NCBI RefSeq assembly: GCF_933208495.1
Contig: NZ_CAKOET010000006.1
Coordinates: 1-64,000, forward strand
Source of the DNA: Convivina praedatoris
GTDB taxonomy: Bacteria; Bacillota; Bacilli; Lactobacillales; Lactobacillaceae
DNA: 64,000 nt
Direction: 5' to 3'
Each line of letters starts with the position of its first letter. Position 1 is the first letter of the stretch. The notes beneath the pieces are model-generated. The model worked only from the letters and a program-made list of their open reading frames with translations, ran no database searches and was not told where the DNA came from. Of the stretch, positions 14,079-22,500 are shown piece by piece. Both the position numbers and the translations under genes were made by a program.

Positions 14079-15108
14079 CCGTGACCTCGTGTAATTTCGT
14101 TAATAGTTTATGTTGCACCTTAGGGAGCGAAAGAGCTTGCCACTCTTCACTACTTAGATAACGTTGATTGATTGCTAACTTAGTTGGGGCTTTAACTGCC
14201 ACCAACCATATTTCCCAACGTCGATGAGTAAAAATATGAACAACAGGTTTAATGGTTAGTTGTTGTCCATCAAGATCATCAATTTTATCAATTTTTCGTA
14301 ATGGAAAGGTCCAAAAATCTGATAGCAGACCTGTTGCCGGTCGTTTTTCAAATAGCAAGTCGCCTGCTTCATTATAAACTACCTGAGCCTGCCACAATTC
14401 TTTACGCGGTTTAACTCGTTTAGTCTTAACCGGATATTTATCTTCCACGCCATCTCGATAAGCCGCATTGTACTCCTTTACGGGAGAATTAAGCGTATCT
14501 GGGTTGCTAGCCTTCATATAGGTCGATCCCAAATCCATAATAGCCTGGTTAAAGTCTCCTGGCCGCTTAGGATCAACAATTGGAGCAATCGCATTATAAA
14601 ATATTTTTCGCGACTTGGGCTGACTGATATCAGCATCAATTTTTAATAAACGACCAAATACTCGGTACTGGTTACCATCCACAGCTGGTACTACCTCATC
14701 AAAACAAATTGATGCAACCGCTGCTGCCGTGTATGGCCCTACGCCAGGTAATTCCTGTAAATCATCGCTACTGTTTGGCCATTGTCCCTGCAAGTTGTTT
14801 ACGACATACTGAGCCGCTCGTTGTAAATTACGAGCACGGGAATAATAGCCGAGCCCTTCCCATAGCTTTAAGACCGTTGCTTCATCCGCCTGCGCTAAAG
14901 TCTCTACCGTAGGTAAAGCCGCCATAAAGCGATTAAAATACTCAATAACTGTCTCTACCCGCGTTTGCTGCAACATTATTTCTGATACCAAAACACGGTA
15001 GGGATCATGATTTAAACGCCATGGAAGTTGACCACGACCTTCTTGGTCATACCATGCTAATAAAGTAGCTCTAAAAGAATTAATTTGTTCCTGATTCCAA
15101 ATTTCCAT
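14065..15108 (-). CDS. mutY: A/G-specific adenine glycosylase MutY, lacking the iron-sulfur cysteines
   Basis: 347 aa. It removes adenine mispaired with 8-oxoguanine. Catalytic Glu43 (SEIMLQQTRVET), helix-hairpin-helix LPGVGPYTAAAVA (120-132) and Asp144 (PAVDGN) are present. The C-terminal NUDIX-like 8-oxoG recognition domain covers about 230-340. The four cluster cysteines (C-x6-C-x2-C-x5-C) are replaced at the same spacing by Met198, Thr205, Ser208 and Asn214, so this is a clusterless MutY. Start at 15,108; divergent from the 47-aa gene. Confidence 0.93.
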   Translation of the reverse strand: MEIWNQEQINSFRATLLAWYDQEGRGQLPWRLNHDPYRVLVSEIMLQQTRVETVIEYFNRFMAALPTVETLAQADEATVLKLWEGLGYYSRARNLQRAAQYVVNNLQGQWPNSSDDLQELPGVGPYTAAAVASICFDEVVPAVDGNQYRVFGRLLKIDADISQPKSRKIFYNAIAPIVDPKRPGDFNQAIMDLGSTYMKASNPDTLNSPVKEYNAAYRDGVEDKYPVKTKRVKPRKELWQAQVVYNEAGDLLFEKRPATGLLSDFWTFPLRKIDKIDDLDGQQLTIKPVVHIFTHRRWEIWLVAVKAPTKLAINQRYLSSEEWQALSLPKVQHKLLTKLHEVTDVSE

Positions 15109-15124
15109 AACTGATATTATACAC

Positions 15125-15153
15125 TTGAAATCGACTTCCTTTTAGAGTAAAAT
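15125..15153 (+). promoter_or_regulatory. Promoter of the 47-aa gene
   Basis: TTGAAA (15,125-15,130) and TAAAAT (15,148-15,153) with 17-nt spacing. The transcript would start about 40 nt before the AAGGAG ribosome site. Confidence 0.75.
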
Positions 15154-15201
15154 AAAATTTTGTATTATGTATATTTTAAATTTAGAAATAAGGAGTGTAT
15201 T

Positions 15202-15345
15202 ATGGCATTAAAGAAGCCTCTTAATTCATTTGCCCGTGCTCGTAAGGTCGGACATAACGCAGCAAAGAAAAAGCGCCAAAGTGCAATCGCCCAACTACAA
15301 CAATGGGCCAAGGGTAAAGTTGAAGAAATTCCTAATACTAAATAA
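15202..15345 (+). CDS. Small basic protein, 47 aa
   Basis: ATG at 15,202 with AAGGAG eight bases upstream; an in-frame ATG at 15,160 lacks a site and precedes it in the leader. The product is very basic (MALKKPLNSFARARKVGHNA then AKKKRQSAIAQLQQWAKGK) and has no membrane helix, resembling nucleic-acid-binding or ribosome-associated small proteins. It has its own promoter and terminator, so it is a genuine monocistronic gene. No function known to me. Confidence 0.72.
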   Translation: MALKKPLNSFARARKVGHNAAKKKRQSAIAQLQQWAKGKVEEIPNTK

Positions 15346-15347
15346 AA

Positions 15348-15373
15348 AACTAGCTTAGCAGCTAGTTTTTTAT
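15348..15373. terminator. Terminator after the 47-aa gene
   Basis: AACTAGCT (15,348-15,355), loop TAGC, AGCTAGTT (15,360-15,367), then T-rich; A-run on the other side, so it can act in both directions. Confidence 0.85.
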
Positions 15374-15454
15374 TTACCTATATACTTGTTTAGCACTAAA
15401 TTCATCGGTATACTAAATACTAGAAATTGATTACGGCCTTGGAGAAGTTTACAT

Positions 15455-16123
15455 ATGATTATCGCGGTCCAACCAAAACAAAAACGGCGGGCAGTCTTTG
15501 TAGCTTTATTAGCTATTATTTTAGGTGCCTTAATAGGAACAAACTTTCCATTTCCTGGTAATATCGACGAAGCTGTTCGAGCATTCATGACAACGATTCA
15601 AACTCCTTACGGAGATATCATGATGGCTATTTCAACTTTCCTTGGTTCTCCAGCAATGGATATCATTTATGTCATTATATTAGCAGTTATTTTGCTACTG
15701 GCTGATTTGAAAATACCAGCAATCTGGACCATTTCAACCATGCTATTGGGACAAGGATTAATGCGAATCATTAAGATTCTCGTTAACCGTGACCGTCCCG
15801 TGGGGCATTTGTTGACGGATAGTGGTTCTTCCTTTCCTAGTCAACACACTTTCGGAGCTTTTGTTGTTATCTTCATCATGTTCCTGTTAGTAATGCCTAA
15901 CATTTCTTCAGCTGTTACAAGAATCTTAGCTAAGTGGGCAATCATTACCATTGGCTTTATGGTGATGCTGTCACGTTTGTACCTTAGTGCTCATTTCCTT
16001 TCTGATGTAATAGCAGGTTTACTGTTTGCCTATGCTTGGGTAATTTTAGCTGCAGCCTGTTATCCTAAAATGGCTAACTACCTTAAAAATAATTTCCGAA
16101 TGTTCCAGCATGAAGAAATATAA
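15455..16123 (+). CDS. PAP2-family membrane phosphatase
   Basis: 222 aa with five or six membrane helices. The three phosphatase motifs are present: KILVNRDRP, SSFPSQHTFGAF (Ser-Gln-His in place of the usual Ser-Gly-His) and SRLYLSAHFLSDV. This family dephosphorylates undecaprenyl pyrophosphate or phosphatidyl-glycerophosphate at the outer membrane face; the substrate here is not determined. RBS GGAGAAG. It ends in a terminator shared with nrdF. Confidence 0.88.
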   Translation: MIIAVQPKQKRRAVFVALLAIILGALIGTNFPFPGNIDEAVRAFMTTIQTPYGDIMMAISTFLGSPAMDIIYVIILAVILLLADLKIPAIWTISTMLLGQGLMRIIKILVNRDRPVGHLLTDSGSSFPSQHTFGAFVVIFIMFLLVMPNISSAVTRILAKWAIITIGFMVMLSRLYLSAHFLSDVIAGLLFAYAWVILAAACYPKMANYLKNNFRMFQHEEI

Positions 16124-16157
16124 AAAGAACGAGGATTTAATTATCCTCGTTCTTTTT
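16122..16157. terminator. Bidirectional terminator between PAP2 gene and nrdF
   Basis: AAAAAGAACGAGGAT pairs perfectly with ATCCTCGTTCTTTTT (15 bp, 6-nt loop). It overlaps the last bases of both convergent genes. Confidence 0.92.
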
Positions 16158-17124
16158 ATATTTGATAATCTTCGTCATTCATGGATTCAACTTCACCCAA
16201 CAAGTAACCATTCCCAACTGCAGAGAAAAAATCATGATTAGCAGTCGACGTCGAAATACCATTCATAACTACCGGATTAACATCCTCTGCTCCATCCGGA
16301 AAGAGTGGTTCTTGTCCTAAATTCATTAAAGCCTTATTGGCATTATATCTCAAGAAAGTTAGCACATCTTCTGTCCAACCCAACCCATCATATAATTCAT
16401 GCGTATATTTTTCTTCATTTTCGTACAATTCATATAACAGATCATACATCCACTCTTGTAACTTTCCCTGCTGTTCTTCATCCAAACGATTAAAGCCAAT
16501 TTGGAATTTATAACCAATATAGGTTCCATGGACCGATTCATCACGCAAGATTAACTTAATCACTTCTGCCACATTATTCATCAAGTTATGGCCCAAGTAA
16601 TATAGGGGTGTATAAAAACCAGAATAGAATAGGAAAGTTTCTAAGAAAACAGAAGCTACCTTCTTTTGCAAAGATGTACCCTTTTGATAGATATCATTAA
16701 TCCGGTTGGCCTTAAATTGTAAAAATTTATCATGGTTGGCCCAATCAAAAATCTCTTCAATTTCAGCTTTATAGTTTAAAGTTTCAAAAATAGATGAGTA
16801 AGACTTAGCATGCACGGACTCCATAAATTGAATATTATTTAAGACAGCCTCTTCTTTTTGGTTAACAGCATCAGCCCGTAAAGCCGCCATACCGTCTTGT
16901 GACTGTAGAGTATCCAACGTTGTTAAACCACCAAAAACTCGATTAACAACATCGCGTTCTTGAGCAGAAAGCTCCCCATGCCAAGTTCTCAAATCATTAG
17001 AAATTGGAATTCGAGTATCTAACCAAAATTGCTGTGTTAATTTTTCCCAAGTTGCTTTATCTAGTTCATCTTCAATATGATTCCAATTTATTGCTACATA
17101 AGAACCATCTTGTATATGTCTCAT
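16156..17124 (-). CDS. nrdF: Class Ib ribonucleotide reductase, small subunit NrdF
   Basis: 322 aa. It carries the dimetal-tyrosyl radical cofactor. Visible ligand motifs: DTLQSQDGM, then EESVHAKSYS-type (MESVHAKSYSSIFETL) and ILRDESVHGTYIG, with the radical tyrosine in the helix preceding the second. The C-terminal EVESMNDEDYQI peptide docks into NrdE. The neighbouring nrdI indicates Mn(III)2-Tyr activation by flavodoxin. Start overlaps the nrdI stop by 4 nt. Confidence 0.97.
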   Translation of the reverse strand: MRHIQDGSYVAINWNHIEDELDKATWEKLTQQFWLDTRIPISNDLRTWHGELSAQERDVVNRVFGGLTTLDTLQSQDGMAALRADAVNQKEEAVLNNIQFMESVHAKSYSSIFETLNYKAEIEEIFDWANHDKFLQFKANRINDIYQKGTSLQKKVASVFLETFLFYSGFYTPLYYLGHNLMNNVAEVIKLILRDESVHGTYIGYKFQIGFNRLDEEQQGKLQEWMYDLLYELYENEEKYTHELYDGLGWTEDVLTFLRYNANKALMNLGQEPLFPDGAEDVNPVVMNGISTSTANHDFFSAVGNGYLLGEVESMNDEDYQI

Positions 17125-17567
17125 TTTAACTCCTCTACTGTCGTTTTAATTTTTTGATAAATTTTTTGAGCATCAAAACGACTTCCACGTAATTCATAGT
17201 CGGCTAAAAGCGGTACCTGATATTTTTGGGCATAACGTTTAGCAGTTAAGATATATTGAACGTTGAAATTTCGATTACCCGATCCAACAATACCGACCAA
17301 AAACTTACGATTATCCGAAAAATCAATATAATCGTCTAAGGCGTTAGTAAATATTTCAGTTACTTCTGGTCCAGTACCCGTCCCACCGGTTAAATAGGTT
17401 GGTACAATAGCTACAAACGGCTTCGTTACTTGTTCGAATTCAGTTTCATCACCAATCAGTTTACTATTTAAAATATCTCCGTTTGCCTCAGTTACTTCCC
17501 GCAATTTATTAATAAACGATTCAGTATTTCCTTCTATTGAAGCATATAAGACATTGATGGCAACCAT
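17121..17567 (-). CDS. nrdI: Flavodoxin-like NrdI
   Basis: 148 aa. It supplies oxidant to assemble the NrdF manganese cofactor. FMN-binding signatures are visible: YASIEGNTESFI near the N-terminus, TYLTGGTGTGPEV around residue 75 and VGIVGSGNRNFN around 98. I place the start at 17,567 (MVAINVLYAS) because GAAAGG lies upstream; the upstream extension to 17,612 has none. Unlike the common order nrdHIEF, it lies between nrdE and nrdF. Confidence 0.95.
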   Translation of the reverse strand: MVAINVLYASIEGNTESFINKLREVTEANGDILNSKLIGDETEFEQVTKPFVAIVPTYLTGGTGTGPEVTEIFTNALDDYIDFSDNRKFLVGIVGSGNRNFNVQYILTAKRYAQKYQVPLLADYELRGSRFDAQKIYQKIKTTVEELK

Positions 17568-17586
17568 GTAATTAAACCTTTCAAAA

Positions 17587-19758
17587 TTAAATCGAACAAC
17601 TCTCACACTCATTTACACCAGACTCTTCATTGTCATCAGTGAAAGTCCGTACATAGTATAACGACTTAATTCCCTTTCGGAAAGCATAGTTTCTGAGAAT
17701 AGAAAGATCACGAGTCGTCATTTTATTGGTGCGACCATCTTTCCATTCATATAGACCGGTTGGAATAGTAGAGCGCATGAATAACGTCAAAGACATTCCC
17801 TGATCGACGTGCTCTTGAGCCGCTGCATAAATATCAATGACCTTACGCATATCAGTATCATAGGCCGAAATAAAGTATGGCATGGTTTCATTATTCAAAC
17901 CTGGAGCTGGATAATAAATTTTACCAATCATTGCTTCTTGCCGCTCTTCGACACGATTAACAATTGGGAGCAATGAAGCTGTCGTATTATTAACATACGA
18001 AATTGATCCAGTTGGTGCGATGGCATGCCGGTAAGCATTGTACAACCCATACTTTTGGACCTCATTACTCAAAGCCAACCAATCATCTTGATTTGGTACT
18101 GGTAAATCATGTAAAAGCTGAGCAACCTTAGCAGTTTTAGGCTGATAACTGTTATTGATATAACGCTCAAAATATGAGCCATCGGCATAAGATGATTTAT
18201 CAAAGTCCTTAAAAGTTTGTTGACGCTCACGGGCAATACGCATTGACGCTTTTAATGAATAAAAATTAAGCATCATAAAGAAGACATTAGTGAAGTCTAA
18301 CGATTCCTGATCACCATATAACATCTTATTTTGAGCAAAGAACGCTGCCAATCCCATGGCGCCCAAACCAATCGCATGATTAGATTGATTACCATATTCA
18401 ACGGATGGTACAACATTCAAATTAGAAGTATCCGACACATAAGTTAACGCCCGAACCATTGCTTCAACTGATGCCCCAAAATCAGGACTTTGCATCATGT
18501 TAACAATATTAATTGATCCTAGATTACAACTAATGTCTTCCCCCAATTGCGTATACCGTTGCTCATCATTAATTTTAGAAGGAGACTGAATTTGTAGGAT
18601 TTCAGAACAAAGATTAGATGACACTACCTTACCAGCAATTGGGTTAGCCCGATTAACTGTATCTAAATTAATCACATAAGGATAGCCAGATTCCTGTTGT
18701 AGTTTAGATATTTCTTCCTCGACCATTCGAGCAGAAAGCATACGCTTATTGATTTTAGGATTAGCCACCATGTTGTCATATTCCACAGTCAAATCAACAT
18801 AATTAAAAGGTACACCATATTCTGCTTCAACATCAGCCGGGCTAAACAAAGCCATCATCTGATTATTTTTTACTAACTCATAGAATTTATCAGGTATTGT
18901 AAGACCCAAAGAAAGGGTCTTAACCCGGACTTTTTCATCAGCATTTTCTTTTTTTGTGGCCAAAAAAGTTAGCAAATCGGGATGGAAAATAGAAAGATAA
19001 ACAACACCAGCACCTTGTCTAGCACCTACCTGCGATGAAAAGGTAAAAGAATCTTCCAATAACTTCATGATAGGTACAATCCCACCAGCAGCGTTGTCAA
19101 TTTCCATGACCGGTGCACCGGCTTCACGAACATTAGAAAGGTTAATACCAACACCTCCACCCATTTTAGAGAGTTGCAAAGCTGAGTTAACCACTCGGCC
19201 GATTGAATTCATATCATCAGACGATTGTAAAACAAAACACGAAACCAACTCTCCACGACGGGCACGCCCCGCATTTAAAAAGGACGGTGTAGCCGGTTGA
19301 TAACGTTGGTGCACCATTTCATTGGCAATATTAAGAGCCAACTGCTCATCCCCATCAGCATAAAACAATGAATTAGCAACAATCCGATCCAAATATCGTT
19401 CAACATAATAGGCGCCATCATTGGTTTTAAGAGCATACTGATTATAAAATTTAAAGGCGGACATAAAGGAACCAAATTGAAAATTTTGTTTTTCAAGGAA
19501 GTCGTATAGCTTTTCGATGAAATCCATATCATACTTCTCAATAAAATTTCGCTCCAAAAACTGATTATCAATCATCCATTCGAAACGTTCTGCCACTGAG
19601 TCGAAGTGCTTTAAATTAGGATTTACATTTTCGCTTAAAAAAGCCTCAAGAGCTTCTTGATCCTTATCCAACTGAATACGACCATCTTGAGGAATGTTTA
19701 ATTGATTATTTAAATCAAAGTAAGTAACTTCGTCGATATTAATATTTTTTAAAGACAT
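17587..19758 (-). CDS. nrdE: Class Ib ribonucleotide reductase, large subunit NrdE
   Basis: 723 aa. It reduces ribonucleoside diphosphates to deoxy forms. Recognisable landmarks: PATPSFLNAGRARRGELVSCF (first active-site Cys), SNLCSEI (thiyl radical Cys in NLCSEI), EDISCNLGSINI, a Tyr pair for radical transfer near APTGSISYVNN, and a C-terminal redox CESC that accepts electrons from NrdH. Start at 19,758; 36 nt separate it from nrdH. Confidence 0.97.
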   Translation of the reverse strand: MSLKNINIDEVTYFDLNNQLNIPQDGRIQLDKDQEALEAFLSENVNPNLKHFDSVAERFEWMIDNQFLERNFIEKYDMDFIEKLYDFLEKQNFQFGSFMSAFKFYNQYALKTNDGAYYVERYLDRIVANSLFYADGDEQLALNIANEMVHQRYQPATPSFLNAGRARRGELVSCFVLQSSDDMNSIGRVVNSALQLSKMGGGVGINLSNVREAGAPVMEIDNAAGGIVPIMKLLEDSFTFSSQVGARQGAGVVYLSIFHPDLLTFLATKKENADEKVRVKTLSLGLTIPDKFYELVKNNQMMALFSPADVEAEYGVPFNYVDLTVEYDNMVANPKINKRMLSARMVEEEISKLQQESGYPYVINLDTVNRANPIAGKVVSSNLCSEILQIQSPSKINDEQRYTQLGEDISCNLGSINIVNMMQSPDFGASVEAMVRALTYVSDTSNLNVVPSVEYGNQSNHAIGLGAMGLAAFFAQNKMLYGDQESLDFTNVFFMMLNFYSLKASMRIARERQQTFKDFDKSSYADGSYFERYINNSYQPKTAKVAQLLHDLPVPNQDDWLALSNEVQKYGLYNAYRHAIAPTGSISYVNNTTASLLPIVNRVEERQEAMIGKIYYPAPGLNNETMPYFISAYDTDMRKVIDIYAAAQEHVDQGMSLTLFMRSTIPTGLYEWKDGRTNKMTTRDLSILRNYAFRKGIKSLYYVRTFTDDNEESGVNECESCSI

Positions 19759-19794
19759 ACATGCTCCACTCTAGTTATATGGCAATAAAATCCG

Positions 19795-20022
19795 TTAAGC
19801 TTGAATTTTCTCTAACTCACTTGGACGGAAGCCGCTGAAATTCAATTCTCCACTCATGACCACTGGAGTCTGACGGAAACCTTTTTCACGCAATTGATCT
19901 ATGTATTGGGTCTCTTGGGAAATGTTAATTTCTTGATACTCAATACCCTTCTGATCTAAAAATTTCTTTGTCATCTTACATTGCACACAATTATTTTTAG
20001 TATAAACAGTCACGGCTAACAT
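19795..20022 (-). CDS. nrdH: Glutaredoxin-like electron donor NrdH
   Basis: 75 aa. It contains CVQC (residues 11-14), the redox motif of NrdH-redoxins reduced by thioredoxin reductase, plus the FSGFRPSEL C-terminal motif typical of NrdH. ATG at 20,022 is chosen because AGGAGG sits directly upstream; the longer frame starts without one. First gene of the nrdHEIF operon. Confidence 0.95.
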   Translation of the reverse strand: MLAVTVYTKNNCVQCKMTKKFLDQKGIEYQEINISQETQYIDQLREKGFRQTPVVMSGELNFSGFRPSELEKIQA

Positions 20023-20301
20023 AGTAACGACCTCCTTTAATTTTTTTGATTTGCATTTTTCCATTGGAAAAGCTATCTACTAGTTTACCTATTTACCTTG
20101 ATACTTCAAGGTCAAAATTTAGCCTCTCAAACATTTGTTCCCATTAAAGCCCGACAGCAATAGCTTTCATAAATTAATATTAATAAAACAAAATTTTACT
20201 CATTTTTCAGTAGGCTAATTTTTACCAATTTTGGTGAAATTTGTTATAATATGCCCTAGTGTAACATTTATTTTTACTATTTAAAGAAAGAGGTATTTCT
20301 T
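20023..20301. promoter_or_regulatory. Divergent control region of nrdH and the CorC-like gene
   Basis: 279 bp without a gene. A rightward extended -10 promoter (TG at 20,242, TATAAT at 20,245-20,250) drives the CorC-like gene and is overlapped upstream by ACCAATTTTGGT (20,224-20,235), a possible operator. Near nrdH lie two perfect inverted repeats: ACCTTGA/TCAAGGT (20,095-20,112) and TTTTCC/GGAAAA (about 20,056-20,070). I see no convincing NrdR box pair. Confidence 0.55.
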
Positions 20302-21720
20302 TTGGACTCTGGCCCCTCGATGATGACTAATTTTATTATCATCTTATTTGTCTTATTACTGGCTATTTTGTTTACCCTAACTGAGTATTCGTTAGTCAAA
20401 GTACGATTGAGCGCTTTACAAGCTATGCAAGAAGATCGTACAACCCCATCAAAAAAAATCAGCCAAGCGATTCATATGGTGGAGCATCTAACAGAATATC
20501 TTTCGACCGCCCAGGTTGGTATTACTTTAACTAGTCTGATTTTAGGTTGGATTGGAGAAGAAACCGTTGCCAATTTAATCTTATCGTCACATATTATCCC
20601 TAGTGAATACGCTCACGCAGTTGCTTCTGTAGCTGCTATTGTCATCTTTACAGTCATTCACGCCGTATTTACTGACTTAGTACCTAAAAACATCGCTATT
20701 GAAGAACCTATAAAAGTCCTTTTGTTAATTGTTCGTCCGGTACGCTTCTTCCATATCGCTCTTTTTCCGCTGATTTGGATATTAGACCATCTGTCAAACG
20801 CTGTTACTCGTTTACTTGGCTTCCAAGTAGATAACGATCATGATATCTACTCTCAAACTGAAATTTTATCTCTATCAAGAAATGCTGCTGAAGCCGGTGA
20901 GTTAGATGATGAAGATTTAACTTTCATGCAACGTGCCTTTGAAATGAACGATAAGGTCGCCGTTGATATTATGATTGATCGAACATCAATGGACGTTATT
21001 GACGTCAAGGATACGATTAACCAGGGGGTTGATCTCTATCTTCAAAAACGTCATTCACGTTTTCCGGTTGTGGCTGATAATGATAAAGATAAGGTTTTGG
21101 GCTATGTTTTTAATTATGATTTAGTTCGCCAAGGCCGAATTAGTGGCAACGAACCAATCGCTAAAATTATGCGTGACATCCCCGCCGTACCAGAAAATAT
21201 GGATTTACATGATGTAATGGATGAAATGATTATGAAGCGCTCACCCATTGCCGTTGTAGTTGATGAGTATGGTGGAACGGCCGGAATCATTACCGACAAA
21301 GATATTTATGAAGAGTTATTTGGCAGTGTTCGAGACGAAATGGATGATCAATCCGATGAATACATCGAAAAACTTGGTGATCATCGCTATAAGGTATCTG
21401 GTAAGACAACCTTATATGATTTCCAGCGCTACTTTAATACAAACGTTAAAGAATTAGATGACGATGAAGCGGTTACTTTAACCGGCTATGTTTTGAAAAA
21501 AGATCCGGACTTTAGAACCGGCGACACCATGCAAATTGCTAATTTCCAAATTATGGCCTTGGACTATGATAACGCCTTTATTCCTGAATTTGCCGTTAAG
21601 GAACTTCCTAAACCTTTCCAGGATGTTAATAGTAATGGTATTTATGATCATGATGAGGATTTGTCAGAAAGTGCTACCAGTTCTCCTAATACATCTAGTT
21701 CAAATTCTCAAAAAGATTAA
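20302..21720 (+). CDS. CNNM/CorC-like membrane protein with CBS domains
   Basis: 472 aa. Four membrane helices of a DUF21/CNNM transport domain occupy residues 1-180. Then comes the linker DEDLTFMQRAFEMNDKVA, two CBS repeats (about 215-345, including HSRFPVV and GTAGIITDKDI) and a C-terminal CorC_HlyC domain with a disordered Ser/Asn tail. Homologues affect Mg2+ or Co2+ efflux. The TTG start at 20,302 has AGAGG; an ATG at 20,320 is an alternative. It is not a true haemolysin, despite that older family name. Confidence 0.88.
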   Translation: MDSGPSMMTNFIIILFVLLLAILFTLTEYSLVKVRLSALQAMQEDRTTPSKKISQAIHMVEHLTEYLSTAQVGITLTSLILGWIGEETVANLILSSHIIPSEYAHAVASVAAIVIFTVIHAVFTDLVPKNIAIEEPIKVLLLIVRPVRFFHIALFPLIWILDHLSNAVTRLLGFQVDNDHDIYSQTEILSLSRNAAEAGELDDEDLTFMQRAFEMNDKVAVDIMIDRTSMDVIDVKDTINQGVDLYLQKRHSRFPVVADNDKDKVLGYVFNYDLVRQGRISGNEPIAKIMRDIPAVPENMDLHDVMDEMIMKRSPIAVVVDEYGGTAGIITDKDIYEELFGSVRDEMDDQSDEYIEKLGDHRYKVSGKTTLYDFQRYFNTNVKELDDDEAVTLTGYVLKKDPDFRTGDTMQIANFQIMALDYDNAFIPEFAVKELPKPFQDVNSNGIYDHDEDLSESATSSPNTSSSNSQKD

Positions 21721-21727
21721 TCAATCT

Positions 21728-21754
21728 AGCTCACCAATAATTAGTGAGCTTTTT
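21728..21754 (+). terminator. Terminator after the CorC-like gene
   Basis: AGCTCAC (21,728-21,734), 9-nt loop, GTGAGCT (21,744-21,750), then TTTT. Confidence 0.85.
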
Positions 21755-21818
21755 ATGTACTCTCAAATAATGATAAACTGGAGGAAAAGACTCATACGAT
21801 GAAAGGAAACTATACTTT

Positions 21819-22484
21819 ATGGCAATTACTATTTACATGGTCCGCCACGGTGAAACCTATTTTAATTTAACACGTCGCTTTCAGGGACATTCGGATGCTC
21901 CTCTAACAACCAAAGGTATCCAAGATGCTCATCAAGCTGGGCAACGCTTAGCTAAAATAGCTTTTAATGGCGCCTACTCATCCGATTTAACGCGAGCTAT
22001 CCACACGGCCCGCTTTATTTTAGCTGAAAACCAAGCCCAATCACCCAAAGAGCCCGTCCAATTACCCGATTTTCGTGAAGAGAATTTTGGCTCTTTTGAA
22101 GGAGTCGACTCTCAGGTCACTGTTACCTATCTAAATGGTTTTGTTCAGCCTATTTATAATGACTATAGCGCCATGGTGAGGGACATTGGTATGAAGGCTG
22201 TCATGAACTTGTTTCACGATCATGACCCCTATCAATTGGCTGAAAACTATGAACACTTCTATGAGCGTATTCAGCACGGATTTGAATTACTTCGTCAAGC
22301 ACATCATGATGGTGATCAAGTCTTAGTAGTCGCTCATGGTACGACAATCCGTGCAATTGCTGATATGTTTGGTCACAGTGACCTAGCCTTGGACTCAGTC
22401 AAAAATGGAGCCGTGATGCAACTATCACTAACCGATACCGCAGCTGAAGTAATTTCCTTCAACGATACTGAAACTTATTTTTAA
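21819..22484 (+). CDS. Histidine phosphatase family protein (phosphoglycerate mutase-like)
   Basis: 221 aa. The phosphohistidine motif RHGET is at residues 9-13; the partner motifs SSDLTRAIHTA, DFREENFGSFEG and VVAHGTTIRAI are all present. This family dephosphorylates metabolites; the low-specificity bacterial members include phosphatases such as PhoE and CobC relatives, and nothing specifies the substrate here. Start ATG at 21,819 with AAAGGA 11 nt upstream. Followed 16 nt later by hflX. Confidence 0.9.
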   Translation: MAITIYMVRHGETYFNLTRRFQGHSDAPLTTKGIQDAHQAGQRLAKIAFNGAYSSDLTRAIHTARFILAENQAQSPKEPVQLPDFREENFGSFEGVDSQVTVTYLNGFVQPIYNDYSAMVRDIGMKAVMNLFHDHDPYQLAENYEHFYERIQHGFELLRQAHHDGDQVLVVAHGTTIRAIADMFGHSDLALDSVKNGAVMQLSLTDTAAEVISFNDTETYF

Positions 22485-22500
22485 GAAAAAGGCAGTCTAA

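Noticed and set aside
20302-21720. Haemolysin annotation
   Set aside because: The CNNM-CBS-CorC layout indicates ion transport; the haemolysin label is historical.
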